From Paracoccus sediminis (GTDB lineage Bacteria > Pseudomonadota > Alphaproteobacteria > Rhodobacterales > Rhodobacteraceae), in contig NZ_FZNM01000001.1 of assembly GCF_900188295.1 (NCBI RefSeq), positions 496,001-560,000 of the forward strand: DNA of 64,000 bases, read 5' to 3'. A model generated the notes under the pieces. It had not been told where the DNA came from. It was given only the letters and a program-made list of their open reading frames with translations, and ran no database searches. Positions within the stretch are counted from its first letter, which is position 1. Each line of letters starts with the position of its first letter. This document shows positions 8,761-18,400 of this stretch, in pieces. The position numbers and the translations under genes are program-made.

Positions 8761-9315
8761 TTATCGCGGCCCGTCCAGATCGCGGGGGCGGTCGATGTCG
8801 TGTGCCATGGCGGCGGTGACGGGGATCAGACGGTGGGTGGGCAGGGCGGCGATCAGGGGGCGGGCGCCGTGATCGCCGTCCGGCAGGTTCAGCAGAGAAT
8901 CAAAATCCCCCGCCGCGATCACGGCCGGGGGCAGGCGGCGGCCACCCTGGACACAGGCGCCGCTGCCCGGCAGGGCCAGCAAGGCCCGCAGCAGATCCGG
9001 GGTGATGCCGGGCATGTCGCCCAGGCACAGCAGCAGGCCCCCCGCCCGCCGGTCGCGCGCCACCCGCAGCGCCGCGCGCAGCGATTGCGACATCGGCAGG
9101 CCGGGGGCGACGTGATGCAGAGCGAACCCCGAAGGCAGGGCCGCGCCAATCGCCGGGGACGACACGACGGCCAGCAGTCCGTCGCAGCCCGCATCGCGCA
9201 GCGCCCCGGCGGCCCAGGCGATCAGGGGCCGTCCCCGCCACGGCGCCAGCAGTTTGTCGTCCGTCCCGAAGCGGGTTGACCGCCCGGCAGCCAGCAGCAC
9301 GCCCAGATGCCTCAT
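8761..9315 (-). CDS. MobA-like NTP transferase (MocA/CoxB-type molybdenum cofactor nucleotidyltransferase family)
   Basis: A 184-residue protein with the nucleotidyltransferase signature LLAAGRSTRFGTDDKLL at the N terminus and LLCLGDMPGIT in the middle, which holds the Mg-binding Asp. Members transfer CMP or GMP to molybdopterin or act on other small alcohol phosphates. The start overlaps the XdhC stop as ATGA, so the two genes are one operon; this pair is usual for maturation of xanthine dehydrogenase or CO-dehydrogenase family enzymes. No molybdoenzyme gene is in the window. Confidence 0.8.
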   Translation of the reverse strand: MRHLGVLLAAGRSTRFGTDDKLLAPWRGRPLIAWAAGALRDAGCDGLLAVVSSPAIGAALPSGFALHHVAPGLPMSQSLRAALRVARDRRAGGLLLCLGDMPGITPDLLRALLALPGSGACVQGGRRLPPAVIAAGDFDSLLNLPDGDHGARPLIAALPTHRLIPVTAAMAHDIDRPRDLDGPR

Positions 9316-10271
9316 GCGGTGATCGGGACGACGACCTGATCGCCCGCCGCCATCACCACCTCGGCCAGGACCGAGATCGCCAGCAGACGCGGATCGCGTG
9401 CCGACGGAATCACGCCGACGGGTCCGCGCACCCGGTCGCGCGCGGCGGACGGAACACCCAAGGCGGCCAGCCGGTCCAGCCGGGCGGCCTGGGTCGCGCG
9501 GCTGCCCTGCGCGCCGATATAGAAGGCCGGGCGGTCCAGCAGCCGTTGCAGGATCTGGGGTTCGTAGTCGTGGTCGTGATAGAACAGCAGCGCGGCGCAG
9601 CGGTCGTCGGGCACAAGGTCCGTGAAATCGGGCAGTTCGCCCAGCCTGCGGGTCGTGCAGCCTATCGCCTGGGCCGCGCCCAGCGTTCGATCCTCGTGCG
9701 ACACAAGCACATGGTCATAGCCCAGCGACTGGACCAGATCGGCAAAGACCGTGGCCTCTGGTCCCGCACCAAAGACCACGAACCGGATCGGCGCCCTGAA
9801 GGTCACGGCAAAGCCGTCCGCGTCGTCGCCCTGGTCCAGCGACAGGCGGCCCGCCTGCGACAGATGCAGCGTCGCGGGCCGGCGCGCGGCGCGGGCGCGG
9901 GACAGATCGGCCAGAACGTCGCGGTCGCGCACACGAAACAGCATGACCTCGATCGCGCCGCCGCAGGGCAGGCGCAGGTCGATGAAAGGCGAGTCCTGGC
10001 CATAGCGCAGGCGCATGGGCGTTCCGTCGGCGCGCACCGTGGCGGCGTGCAGGATCAGGTCCGCCTCGATGCAACCGGAACTGAGCGCACCGGCAAAACC
10101 GCCGTCCGGGGCGATCGCCATGGCCGTGCCGGGATTGCGATAGGCCGGGCCGTCGGTCGCGGTCAGCACCGCCATGACCGTGCCCGGTCCCATCGCCAAG
10201 GCCGATTCCCACGGATCGGCCAACGCGGGATGGCGCGGGGGCGCCAATGGCGCCGGGGGATGCTGGGTCAA
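9312..10271 (-). CDS. XdhC/CoxI-family molybdoenzyme maturation protein (TTG start)
   Basis: A 319-residue protein with an N-terminal XdhC/CoxI domain (ALSSGCIEADL, about residues 60-72) and a C-terminal Rossmann-like XdhC_C domain (FVVFGAGPEA near residue 185, IGAQGSRATQAARLDRL). The start is inferred to be TTG at 10271: it has GGAGG at a 5-nt spacing, whereas the longer ATG-initiated frame to 10388 would overlap the next gene and add a proline-rich stretch. XdhC proteins bind sulfurated molybdenum cofactor and protect it before insertion into xanthine dehydrogenase-type enzymes. Forms an operon with the MobA-like gene. Confidence 0.82.
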   Translation of the reverse strand: MTQHPPAPLAPPRHPALADPWESALAMGPGTVMAVLTATDGPAYRNPGTAMAIAPDGGFAGALSSGCIEADLILHAATVRADGTPMRLRYGQDSPFIDLRLPCGGAIEVMLFRVRDRDVLADLSRARAARRPATLHLSQAGRLSLDQGDDADGFAVTFRAPIRFVVFGAGPEATVFADLVQSLGYDHVLVSHEDRTLGAAQAIGCTTRRLGELPDFTDLVPDDRCAALLFYHDHDYEPQILQRLLDRPAFYIGAQGSRATQAARLDRLAALGVPSAARDRVRGPVGVIPSARDPRLLAISVLAEVVMAAGDQVVVPITA

Positions 10272-10335
10272 GTAAACCTCCGGGGGGATGGGTCTTGAAG
10301 ATAGGGGCGGCAGGGGCGGGGGCGCAAGGTGCGGG

Positions 10336-11013
10336 TCAGGCGCCATCGTCCCGACGGCCTTCAGCGACGATGTGCAGCAGTCCGTCATCCAGGGGGCGTT
10401 GCAGCGTCAGGGCCAGGGGCGTGGGGGCGGTCAGCCAGCGGCGCCATTCGTCGGGCCGGGTCAGGATCACGGGCATAGCCTTGGGGTGAACGGGCGCCAC
10501 CGTCGCATCGGGATCGCAGGTCAGGAAACCATACAGATCAGCCGTCACCTCGCCTTCCTTCAGCTTTCTGACCGAGGTCCACCGCGTCCACAGGCCGGCA
10601 AAGAAGGCCAGCGGGCGGTCGTGGTCCAGGGCGAACCAGACCGGATGGTTGCGCGGCGCGCCGGGGCGGGCGTCCAGTTCGGAAAAGCTGGTGAAGGGCA
10701 CCAGGCAGCGATGCTGCACCCCCAGCCACCGCCGCCAGTGGGCCGATCCGGTGTTGCGGATATTCGTCACACCCGGATCGGTGCGCTTGCCCTTCAGCGC
10801 AAAGGCGGGCGAGGGCATTCCCCAGCGGGCGCGTATCAGGTCATACCCGTCGGGGCTGTTTCGGATGATCGGGGCGGCGTAATCGCGAAAAATGCCGGGC
10901 TGCGGCGGCAGATTGCCCGTCCTGTCGCGCAGATCCCCGCCATCCCGCAGAACGGGGGCAAAGATGCGGCGGATGGCGTCTTGGCCTTGGGTCAGGGAAT
11001 ACAGGTTGCACAT
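10336..11013 (-). CDS. SOS response-associated peptidase (SRAP/YedK/HMCES family)
   Basis: A 225-residue protein starting MCNLYS, which puts the catalytic cysteine at residue 2 after removal of Met; this fixes the start at 11013. SRAP proteins form a stable thiazolidine crosslink to abasic sites in single-stranded DNA. Other family positions are visible: the TNIRNTG segment where the family has NARAET, RCLVPFTSFSEL with the conserved Glu, and HPKAMPVIL with the conserved His. The NARAET motif is degenerate. It is transcribed towards the XdhC operon with a 64-bp gap; no other SOS gene is near. Confidence 0.88.
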   Translation of the reverse strand: MCNLYSLTQGQDAIRRIFAPVLRDGGDLRDRTGNLPPQPGIFRDYAAPIIRNSPDGYDLIRARWGMPSPAFALKGKRTDPGVTNIRNTGSAHWRRWLGVQHRCLVPFTSFSELDARPGAPRNHPVWFALDHDRPLAFFAGLWTRWTSVRKLKEGEVTADLYGFLTCDPDATVAPVHPKAMPVILTRPDEWRRWLTAPTPLALTLQRPLDDGLLHIVAEGRRDDGA

Positions 11014-11122
11014 GGCGATCCGGTGTCGATGGCAACAGAACGCCGGCGCGGATCGGACGTTCCCCGTGCGGGCGCCGCGTGCGCCCCTTGCCAAGATGCG
11101 TCTTCCGATTATGGTTGCACGC

Positions 11123-11518
11123 ATGAGGATCGCCACGCTTGCCGCTTTCAGCTTTGTCCTTGCCGGTCAGCCGGCGGTGGCCGCCGACCCGTTGGCGGGG
11201 ATCTGGCGGACCCAGCCCGGCCGCGACGGCGGCTTCGGCCATGTGGAGATCAAGCCCTGCGGGGGCGGGCTGTGCGGGACGGTGGTGCGGACCTTCGATG
11301 CATCGGGCCAAGCCGTCGCGGCGGACGATCTGGGCGCCAGCATTCTGGTCGATGTGCAGGCGGCGGGCGACGGAACCTATGGCAAGGGCCGGATCGTCAA
11401 TCCCGAAACCGGGCGCGGCTATACCGCGCGTCTGCGGCTGCGCGGCGATCGGTTGGAGGTGGGCGGCTGCATCATGATGATCTGCCGGAACGCGGGAACC
11501 TGGACACGGGTCCGCTAG
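11123..11518 (+). CDS. DUF2147 exported protein
   Basis: A 131-residue protein with a Sec signal peptide (hydrophobic residues 3-16, cleavage near AVAA) followed by a DUF2147 domain: DPLAGIWRTQPG, HVEIKPCGGGLCGTVV, a G-K-G-R-I-V-N-P strand and GGCIMMICRNAGTWTRV at the end. DUF2147 is a small lipocalin-like beta domain of unknown function in the envelope. Upstream in-frame ATGs at 11096 and 11111 are possible; none has a clear Shine-Dalgarno sequence, and 11123 gives the best signal peptide. Its stop codon shares CTAG with the convergent amidase gene. Confidence 0.78.
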   Translation: MRIATLAAFSFVLAGQPAVAADPLAGIWRTQPGRDGGFGHVEIKPCGGGLCGTVVRTFDASGQAVAADDLGASILVDVQAAGDGTYGKGRIVNPETGRGYTARLRLRGDRLEVGGCIMMICRNAGTWTRVR

Positions 11519-12162
11519 GGCAGGACTGCTGCGATGTGGGCGGCGATGCGGCGGTCGGATTCGGATTCGGGACCATCCGCCCAGGGGCAAAAGCGCAGTC
11601 GGAACGCGGCAAGACGGGCCGCCGGATCGGCGGGGGGATAGCCGATCCGGGTCAGGCTGGCTTCCAGCGGCGTGTCGTGGCCTTGCTGCGCCGCCACCGC
11701 CACCGCCAGCCCTTCGCGCGCCAGCCGCTGCCAGTCGAAACGGGGGCCGGGGTCGATCTTGCGATCCGGGGCCATGTCCGAATGGGCGATCACCGCATGA
11801 GGACCGATCCGCCAGCGGGCCATGACCTGTCGCAGCAGGAAAACCAGGGCATCCATCTGGCGCATGGGAAAGGGGCGGTCGCCGGGATTGGCGATCTCGA
11901 TTCCGATGCTGCGGGAATTCACGTCGTCGCGGCCCTGCCAGGATCCGGCGCCCGCGTGCCAGGCGCGGCGATCCTCGGGGACCAGGGCCTCGGTCAGGCC
12001 GTCCTCGTGGATCAGCCAATGGGCGCTGACCTGGGCCGCCGGGTCGCACAGGCGGGCACGGGCCTCGGCCGTGTCGGCCATGCCGGTGTAGTGCAGGACG
12101 ATCAGTTCCGGGCGCGCGCCGCGCCGGTCGCCGTGGTTGGGGCTTGGATGGTCCCCGGTCAC
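11515..12162 (-). CDS. N-acetylmuramoyl-L-alanine amidase (AmiD/AmpD-like, Amidase_2)
   Basis: A 215-residue zinc amidase that cleaves the bond between MurNAc and the peptide stem. The zinc-binding His of LIVLHYTGM (about residue 24) and the HSDMAPDRKIDPGPRFDW segment (His and Asp ligands, catalytic Lys) are present, with the substrate-binding AWHAGAGSWQGRDDVNSRSIGIEI in between. No signal peptide is seen, so a cytoplasmic AmpD-like role in muropeptide recycling is possible, although the length and C-terminal peptidoglycan-binding-like tail match AmiD. Its start overlaps the preceding lipoprotein gene by 4 nt (ATGA). Confidence 0.87.
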   Translation of the reverse strand: MTGDHPSPNHGDRRGARPELIVLHYTGMADTAEARARLCDPAAQVSAHWLIHEDGLTEALVPEDRRAWHAGAGSWQGRDDVNSRSIGIEIANPGDRPFPMRQMDALVFLLRQVMARWRIGPHAVIAHSDMAPDRKIDPGPRFDWQRLAREGLAVAVAAQQGHDTPLEASLTRIGYPPADPAARLAAFRLRFCPWADGPESESDRRIAAHIAAVLP

Positions 12163-12515
12163 AGCGGCGGCTGGTCGCCCGCGCGCATGGCCGGGGGCAC
12201 GATCACGACCGGCGCATTGGCGGGCCGCGTCGGGGTCGCGGCCTGCGCAGGCCGGATGGCCCGCGCCTGCCCGACGCCCATGGTCGCCGGAACCGGCACC
12301 GGATTTTGCCCGGCGATCTGGACGGCGGTGGGCGCGTAAAGAGGCCGGGCGACCGGGATGGTCTTGGGCGATTCCGCGCCCGTGACCAGGGCCGCCTCGC
12401 GCGTGGCGCGGTATTCGCCGTATCGGGTGGCCGCGAAATTGTAGTTCGGGTTCCAGCCCAGATGTTCGCCACAGCCGGCAAGCGCCAGCACCGAAAGGAT
12501 CAGACAGCCGCGCAT
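12159..12515 (-). CDS. Small lipoprotein of unknown function
   Basis: A 118-residue predicted lipoprotein: the signal is followed by the lipobox LALAGC, with Cys15 as the lipid-modified residue. The mature part has a short GWNPNYNFAATRYGEYRATRE segment and then a low-complexity Pro/Ala-rich tail. I set the start at 12515 because the lipobox fits there; the frame extends further upstream without support. It is transcribed ahead of the amidase with a 4-nt overlap, so an envelope role linked to peptidoglycan is plausible but unproven. Confidence 0.7.
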   Translation of the reverse strand: MRGCLILSVLALAGCGEHLGWNPNYNFAATRYGEYRATREAALVTGAESPKTIPVARPLYAPTAVQIAGQNPVPVPATMGVGQARAIRPAQAATPTRPANAPVVIVPPAMRAGDQPPL

Positions 12516-12546
12516 CGTGCCTCCATGACCTGCCACCGGGCCGACC

Positions 12547-14028
12547 CTACCACCAGCGGTCGGGCTTGGCCACAAATCCGGCGGCGCGTTCCAGAACAAG
12601 CGCGTGGTTCAACAGATCGCCTTCCTCGAACGGCCTGCCGACCAGTTGCAGGCCCAGCGGCAGACCCTGCGCGTCCTGACCCACCGGAACTGCGATGCCC
12701 GGCAGACCGGCCAGGTTCAGCGTCACGGTGAACACGTCGTTCAGATAGGCCTGCACGGGATCGGACTGATCCAGCGACCCCAGCGGGAATGCCGCGGACG
12801 GCGTGGTCGGCGCCAGGATCGCGTCGATGCCATCGGCAAAGGCCTTGTCGAAGTCGCGCTTTATCAGCGCGCGGACCTTGCGGGCGCGGTTGTAATAGGC
12901 GTCGTAAAAGCCCGCCGACAGCACATAGGTGCCGATCATCACGCGACGCTGCACCTCGGGGCCAAACCCCTCGGCGCGGGTCTTTTCGTACATCTCGGTG
13001 ATGCCGTCGCCCTGGCCCAGGCGCGCCCGGCGGCCATAGCGCACGCCGTCATAGCGGGCGAGGTTCGAGGACGCTTCGGCCGGGGCGATCACGTAATAGG
13101 CGGGCAGGGCGTATTTCGTGTGCGGCAGGCTGATGTCCACGATTTCCGCTCCGGCGTCGCGCAGCATGTCCGCGCCCTTGCGCCACAAGGCGTCGATGTC
13201 GGCGGGCATCCCGTCCACGCGGTATTCGCGCGGGACGCCGATGCGCTTGCCCCGGATGTCGCCGGTCAGCGCCGCCTCGTAATCGGGGACCGGATGGTCG
13301 GCGCTGGTCGAATCCTGCGGGTCCACCGATGCCATCGCGCCCAGCATGATCGCGGCGTCGCGCACCGTCTTGGTCATCGGCCCGGCCTGGTCCAGGGATG
13401 ACGCATAGGCGATCACCCCCCAGCGGCTGACCCGGCCATAGGTGGGCTTCAGACCGACAATCCCGGTAAAGGCCGCGGGCTGGCGGATCGATCCGCCGGT
13501 ATCCGTCCCGGTCGCGGCCAGGCACAGGTCGGCCGCCACCGCCGCCGCCGATCCCCCCGACGATCCGCCCGGCGTCAGGTGCCGGTCATCGACCTTCCAC
13601 GGGTTCACAGCGGGGCCATAGCAGCTGGATTCGTTGGCCGAACCCATGGCGAATTCGTCCTGGTTCAGCTTGCCCAGCATCACCGCGCCCGCGTTCCACA
13701 GGTTCCGGGTGACGGTCGATTCGTATTCCGGGCGAAACCCTTGCAGGATGCGGCTGGCGGCCTGGGACGGCACGCCCCGCACGCAGAACACGTCCTTGAT
13801 GCCCAGCGGAATACCGGTCATGGCGGTCGCGTCGCCTGCCTTGATGCGGGCATCGGCGGCTGCGGCCATGTCGCGCGCCATGTCGGGGGTGTGATGGACA
13901 AAGGCGTTCAGCGCGTCCGCGCCGTCGATGGCGGTCAGGCAGGCTTCGGTCAGGTCGGCGGCGGTCGTGTCGCCCTTGCGCAGGGCGTCGCGCGCGTCGG
14001 CGATGGTCAGTCGGTTCAGATCGGTCAT
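12547..14028 (-). CDS. gatA: Asp-tRNA(Asn)/Glu-tRNA(Gln) amidotransferase subunit A
   Basis: A 493-residue amidase-signature enzyme that liberates ammonia from glutamine for the GatCAB transamidase. The Ser-cis-Ser-Lys triad is seen as [11 protein letters not shown] (Lys near residue 76), [15 protein letters not shown] (cis-Ser) and [12 protein letters not shown] (nucleophile Ser). Length matches the family. The start overlaps the gatC stop (ATGA), so gatC-gatA are co-translated; gatB is not in the window, as is common in this group. Confidence 0.96.
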   Translation of the reverse strand: MTDLNRLTIADARDALRKGDTTAADLTEACLTAIDGADALNAFVHHTPDMARDMAAAADARIKAGDATAMTGIPLGIKDVFCVRGVPSQAASRILQGFRPEYESTVTRNLWNAGAVMLGKLNQDEFAMGSANESSCYGPAVNPWKVDDRHLTPGGSSGGSAAAVAADLCLAATGTDTGGSIRQPAAFTGIVGLKPTYGRVSRWGVIAYASSLDQAGPMTKTVRDAAIMLGAMASVDPQDSTSADHPVPDYEAALTGDIRGKRIGVPREYRVDGMPADIDALWRKGADMLRDAGAEIVDISLPHTKYALPAYYVIAPAEASSNLARYDGVRYGRRARLGQGDGITEMYEKTRAEGFGPEVQRRVMIGTYVLSAGFYDAYYNRARKVRALIKRDFDKAFADGIDAILAPTTPSAAFPLGSLDQSDPVQAYLNDVFTVTLNLAGLPGIAVPVGQDAQGLPLGLQLVGRPFEEGDLLNHALVLERAAGFVAKPDRWW

Positions 14029-14312
14029 TCCACCACCTTCGGCACGGCAAAGAACCCCTCGCGCGTGTCGGGGGCGTTCGACAGGATCCGGTCTGCCATG
14101 CCGCCCGCCGTCACCACATCCTGCCGCCGTTTCAGCCGCATGGGGGTGACGCCGGTCATCGGCTCGACGCCATCCACATCGACCTCGTTCAACTGTTCCA
14201 TGAAATGCAGGATGCCGTTCAATTCGCGCGCAAGGGCGGGCAAGGCGGCGTCATCGACCGCGATGCGCGCCAGATGGGCAACCTTGCGGGCCTGATCCTC
14301 GGTGATCGACAT
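14025..14312 (-). CDS. gatC: Asp-tRNA(Asn)/Glu-tRNA(Gln) amidotransferase subunit C
   Basis: A 95-residue Gat[21 protein letters not shown] at the N terminus, the [21 protein letters not shown] segment and the C-terminal FFAVPKVVE typical of the family. GatC stabilises the GatA/GatB complex. The start at 14312 was chosen because the protein begins at the canonical position; the upstream extension is proline/arginine-rich and lacks homology. About 200 bp separate it from the divergently oriented tRNA-Glu gene. Confidence 0.95.
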   Translation of the reverse strand: MSITEDQARKVAHLARIAVDDAALPALARELNGILHFMEQLNEVDVDGVEPMTGVTPMRLKRRQDVVTAGGMADRILSNAPDTREGFFAVPKVVE

Positions 14313-14511
14313 GGGCGGTGTCCTTTCGTTGGTCGGCGGTTTACAGCCCCCGCTGCGCCCCTGCAAGAACCGCAGGGGCGACAGGTCCGGCCGGGGTCCG
14401 CCTGAACGCAAGAATTTTGGCGAAGGGGCGGATTTTTCCCCTTGCGCCCCTGCGCGGCTTTCCCTAAACACCGCCCCACGCCGCCGGTCGTGACCAGTCG
14501 CGTTGCAAAGT

Positions 14512-14586
14512 GGCCCGTTCGTCTATCGGTTAGGACGTCAGGTTTTCAACCTGAAAAGAGGGGTTCGACTCCCCTACGGGCTGCCA
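14512..14586 (+). tRNA. tRNA-Glu (anticodon TTC)
   Basis: A 75-nt tRNA with encoded CCA. The acceptor stem GGCCCGT pairs with ACGGGCT, the anticodon stem TCAGG/CCTGA carries the 7-nt loop TTTTCAA (anticodon TTC), and the T arm has GGTTCGACTCC. The product is charged by GltX and, in organisms using GatCAB, related Glu-tRNA(Gln) is amidated by the enzyme encoded next door. Confidence 0.97.
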
Positions 14587-14598
14587 TTTTCCCTTCGA

Positions 14599-15255
14599 TC
14601 ACGACGACTTGCGCTTGCGCAAGCGGACAATCAGCAGGGTGCCGCTGGCCAGCAGCAGCCCTGCGGGCGGCAGGGGAACCGGGGCCGGGGCCGGCGTGAT
14701 CGACAGGGCTGAAATGCCATATCCGTCAAAGCCGGGCCTTACCTTCGTGGAAAACAGGAACGCCACCTCGGTCATGGCCTGTCCGAAATCGACGGAAAGC
14801 CAGTACAGATTGGCGTTGTCCCGGCGCGCGGCGATGTCCCAGATCGGGGTCCAGTTTCCGCCACCGTCGAACGACATGGTGAAAAAGCTGTCCAGCTGGT
14901 CATGCGCGTCGGTCAGCGCAAAGGACAAGGCGGTGAACGCCGTCGGCGACCGCACCGTCCATTTCAATTCGTTGATGTCCTGGCTGTCGATCCAGTAGTC
15001 GCCCAAGGGGTCAAAGCGGCCGAAGGCGTCGGGTGCAGCCGGATCGGTCTTGACGAGGGCCGCGCAGCCATCGCCGACGACCGATCCGCCGCCGCCGCAA
15101 TTCCCGATGCGTTCGAAATCGCCGACGGTCAGGTCAATGGGGCTGCCCCCGGCCGGGGCGCCCGGCAATACCGTGACGGTCGCGCTCCATGCGGGCGCCG
15201 CAAGGATGCTGGCGGACAACAGGGCGCTGCCGATGAACGAAAAAACTGTCACCAT
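14599..15255 (-). CDS. Exported protein with VPLPA-CTERM-like sorting tail
   Basis: A 218-residue protein with an N-terminal signal peptide (cleavage near AWSA, residue 25) and a C-terminal tripartite sorting signal: VPLPPAG motif, a hydrophobic helix LLLASGTLLIVRL and the basic end RKRKSS. Such VPLPA/PEP-CTERM tails are processed by exosortase/archaeosortase-like enzymes and link proteins to the surface or exopolysaccharide. The body (about residues 30-185) is acidic and aromatic-rich, and resembles the beta-sandwich bodies of other CTERM proteins; no specific family is recognised. The exosortase gene is not in the window. AAGGA precedes the start, and a near-consensus promoter lies 58 bp upstream. 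Confidence 0.75.
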   Translation of the reverse strand: MVTVFSFIGSALLSASILAAPAWSATVTVLPGAPAGGSPIDLTVGDFERIGNCGGGGSVVGDGCAALVKTDPAAPDAFGRFDPLGDYWIDSQDINELKWTVRSPTAFTALSFALTDAHDQLDSFFTMSFDGGGNWTPIWDIAARRDNANLYWLSVDFGQAMTEVAFLFSTKVRPGFDGYGISALSITPAPAPVPLPPAGLLLASGTLLIVRLRKRKSS

Positions 15256-15312
15256 TGGAACTATCCTTCATGCGACAATGAGGCGCTTGACTTTGCCAAG
15301 CACCTGTCAATA

Positions 15313-15341
15313 ATTATAAGTTTTTTTTGGATATGGGTCGA
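15313..15341 (-). promoter_or_regulatory. Sigma-70-type promoter for the VPLPA-CTERM-like gene
   Basis: On the minus strand, TCGACC is followed after exactly 17 bp by a perfect TATAAT, with an A8 tract in the spacer. It lies in an AT-rich pocket that stands out from the GC-rich surroundings, about 58 bp upstream of the gene's ATG. Confidence 0.6.
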
Positions 15342-15438
15342 GTTGTCGATTCGACAGGTTCCGCCTGGAGGCGATACCTGCCGTTCTTTCAATATGTTGG
15401 GGCGCAAATCGGTCGGTTTCGCGCCCCCGCCGCTGTCA

Positions 15439-18400
15439 TCAGCTACAGCCGCTTGTTCCCCCGCAGGTGTTGCACTTCATGCAGGTGCCGTTGCGCACGA
15501 GGGTATAGTTCCCGCATTCGCCGCAGGGATCGCCCTCGTATCCCTGCATCCGGGCCTTGGCGCGCAGGTCCAGGGCGGCAGGCTCGGCCGTCGCGATCGC
15601 GGTGGCCGATACCCCCGCCTGCAAGACCATCAGATCCTGCGGCAGGCGCTTGCGCAGGTATCCGGCGCTGCTGATCTGTTTCAGCATGGTCAGGGATTTC
15701 AATTCGGCCTGTTCGCTGACCGGGGCGACGTTCAGCCCCTCGCGCTCGCCGCCGCCCAGGTCGTCGAAGCGCGCGCCCTCGGGTTTGACATGCGCCAGGT
15801 CGGTGCGGTCCAGATAGCTGACGGCCAGTTCGCGGAACACGTAATCCAGGATCGAGGTCGCGTTCTTGATGCTGTCGTTGCCCTGGACCATGCCCGCCGG
15901 CTCGAACCGGGTGAAGGTGAAGGCGTCCACGAACTCCTCCAGCGGCACGCCGTATTGCAGGCCCACGGACACGGCGATGGCGAAATTGTTCATCATCGCC
16001 CGGAAACCCGCGCCTTCCTTGTGCATGTCAATGAAGATTTCGCCCAGTTTGCCGTCGTCGTATTCGCCGGTGCGCAGATAGACCTTGTGGCCCCCCACGA
16101 CCGCCTTTTGCGTGTATCCCTTGCGGCGCTGCGGCAGCTTTTCGCGGGCGTGGCGCACGGCCTCCTTGACGATGATCCGTTCGACGATCTTTTCGGCGAT
16201 GACGGTGGCCTTTTCCTGGGCGCTGCCGGTGGCAAGGATTTCCTCGGCCTCCTCGTCGTCCTCGATCAGGGCGGATGCCAGGGGCTGGGACAGCTTGGAG
16301 CCGTCGCGATAGAGCGCGTTGGCCTTGATCCCCAGCGACCAGGACAGCTCGTATGCCGCAAGCGCGTCGGCGATGGTGGCGCTGTTGGGCATGTTGATCG
16401 TCTTGCTGATCGCGCCCGAGATGAAGGACTGCGCCGCCGCCATCATGCGGATGTGGCTGTCCACCGACAGATAGCGCGTCCCGGTCTTGCCGCAGGCGTT
16501 GGCGCAATCGAAGACGGGCAGGTGTTCGGCCCGTAGATGCGGTGCGCCTTCCAGGGTCATGGTGCCGCAGACATGGTCGTTTGCCGCGTCGATCTGGGCC
16601 TTGGTGAACCCCAGGTGGCGCAGCAGGTCGAAGGTCGGATCGGCCAGCTTGCCCGCCGGGATGCCCAGCGTGCCCTTGCAGAAATCCTCGCCCAGGGTCC
16701 ACTGGTTGAAGACGAAGCGGATGTCGAAGGCCGTCGCCAGCGAGGCCTCGATCTTGTCGATCTCGGCCAGGCCGAAGCCGTGACCGGCAAGGGCGGTGTG
16801 GTTGATAAAGGGCGCATTGCCCAGGGACGCATGCCCAACGGCATGGGCCACGATCTCCTCGACCTGCGCGGGGGCATAGCCAAGGGTCGCCAGGGCGGCG
16901 GGCACGGACTGGTTGATGATCTTGAAGTAGCCGCCGCCCGCCAGCTTCTTGAACTTGACCAGGGCAAAGTCCGGCTCGATCCCGGTGGTGTCGCAATCCA
17001 TGACCAGACCGATGGTGCCGGTCGGCGCGATCACCGTGACCTGGGCATTGCGGAACCCGTGATCCTCGCCCAGGGACAGCGCCTCGTCCCAGGCCTGGCG
17101 CGCGATGGCGACAAGACGGGCGTCGGGGCAGTTGTCGCCGTCCAGATCCACGGGGGCCACGTTCACCGCCTGATAGGCGCCGGTGCCGTGGGCGGCTGCG
17201 CGGTGGTTGCGGATCACCCGCAGCATGTGATGGGCGTTTTTGGCATAGCCGGGGAAGGCCCCGAGTTCCGCTGCCATCCGGGCGCTGGTCGCATAGGCTA
17301 CGCCGGTCATGATCGCCGTCAGCGCGCCGCACAGCGCGCGGCCCCGGTCGCTGTCGTAACCCAGGCCCATGTTCATCAGAAGCCCGCCGATATTGGCGTA
17401 ACCCAGGCCCAGCGTGCGGAAGTCATAGCTGCGTTGCGCGATCTCCTTGCTGGGGAACTGCGCCATCAGCACGCTGATTTCCAGCGTCACCGTCCACAGC
17501 CGGGTGGCATGGACATAGGCGTCGGCGTCGAAGCGGCCATCTGCGAAGAAGGTCAGCAGGTTCATCGACGCCAGGTTGCAGGCGGTGTCGTCCAGGAACA
17601 TGTATTCGCTGCACGGATTGCTGCCGCGGATCGGCCCATCCTCGGGGCAGGTGTGCCAGGCGTTCACCGTGTCGTGGAACTGGATGCCGGGATCGGCGCA
17701 GGCCCAGGCGGCATGGCCGACCTGATCCCACAAGTCGCGGGCGCTGACGGTCTTGGCGACCGTGCCGTCGGTGCGGCGCAGCAGTTCCCAGGGCGCATCG
17801 TCGCGCACGGCTTGCAGGAAGGCATCCGTCACCCGGACCGAGTTGTTCGAATTCTGGCCCGAGACGCTGACATAGGCCTCGGAGTCCCAGTCGGTGTCAT
17901 AGGTCGGGAATTCGATGCTGTCGAAACCCTGGCGCGCGTATTGCAGCACGCGGTTGACATAGGTTTCCGGGATCATCGCCCGCTTGGCGGCGCGGATTGC
18001 GGCTTTCAGCCCGTCGTTCTTCGCCGGGTCCGTCTCGCCGTCGCCCGCGCGGATCGCGGCAAAGATGTCGTTCAGCCGCGCCTCGTGCGCCTTGGACCCG
18101 GCGACAAGGCTGGCAACCTTCTGTTCCTCGATGACCTTCCAGTTGATGAACTGTTCGATGTCGGGGTGATCCATGTCGCAGATCACCATCTTGGCCGCGC
18201 GGCGCGTGGTGCCGCCCGATTTGATGGCGCCCGCCGCCCGGTCGCCGATCTTCAAAAACCCCATCAGCCCGCTGGACTTGCCGCCGCCGGACAGCTTTTC
18301 CCCCTCGCCGCGCAGCGAGGAAAAGTTGGTGCCGGTGCCCGAGCCGTATTTGAACAGGCGCGCCTCACGGACCCACAGGTCCATGATGCCGCCCTCGTTC

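Noticed and set aside
10272..10388. Longer ATG-initiated form of the XdhC-family protein
   Set aside because: It would add a proline-rich segment overlapping the SRAP gene and has no Shine-Dalgarno sequence, while TTG at 10271 has an ideal one.
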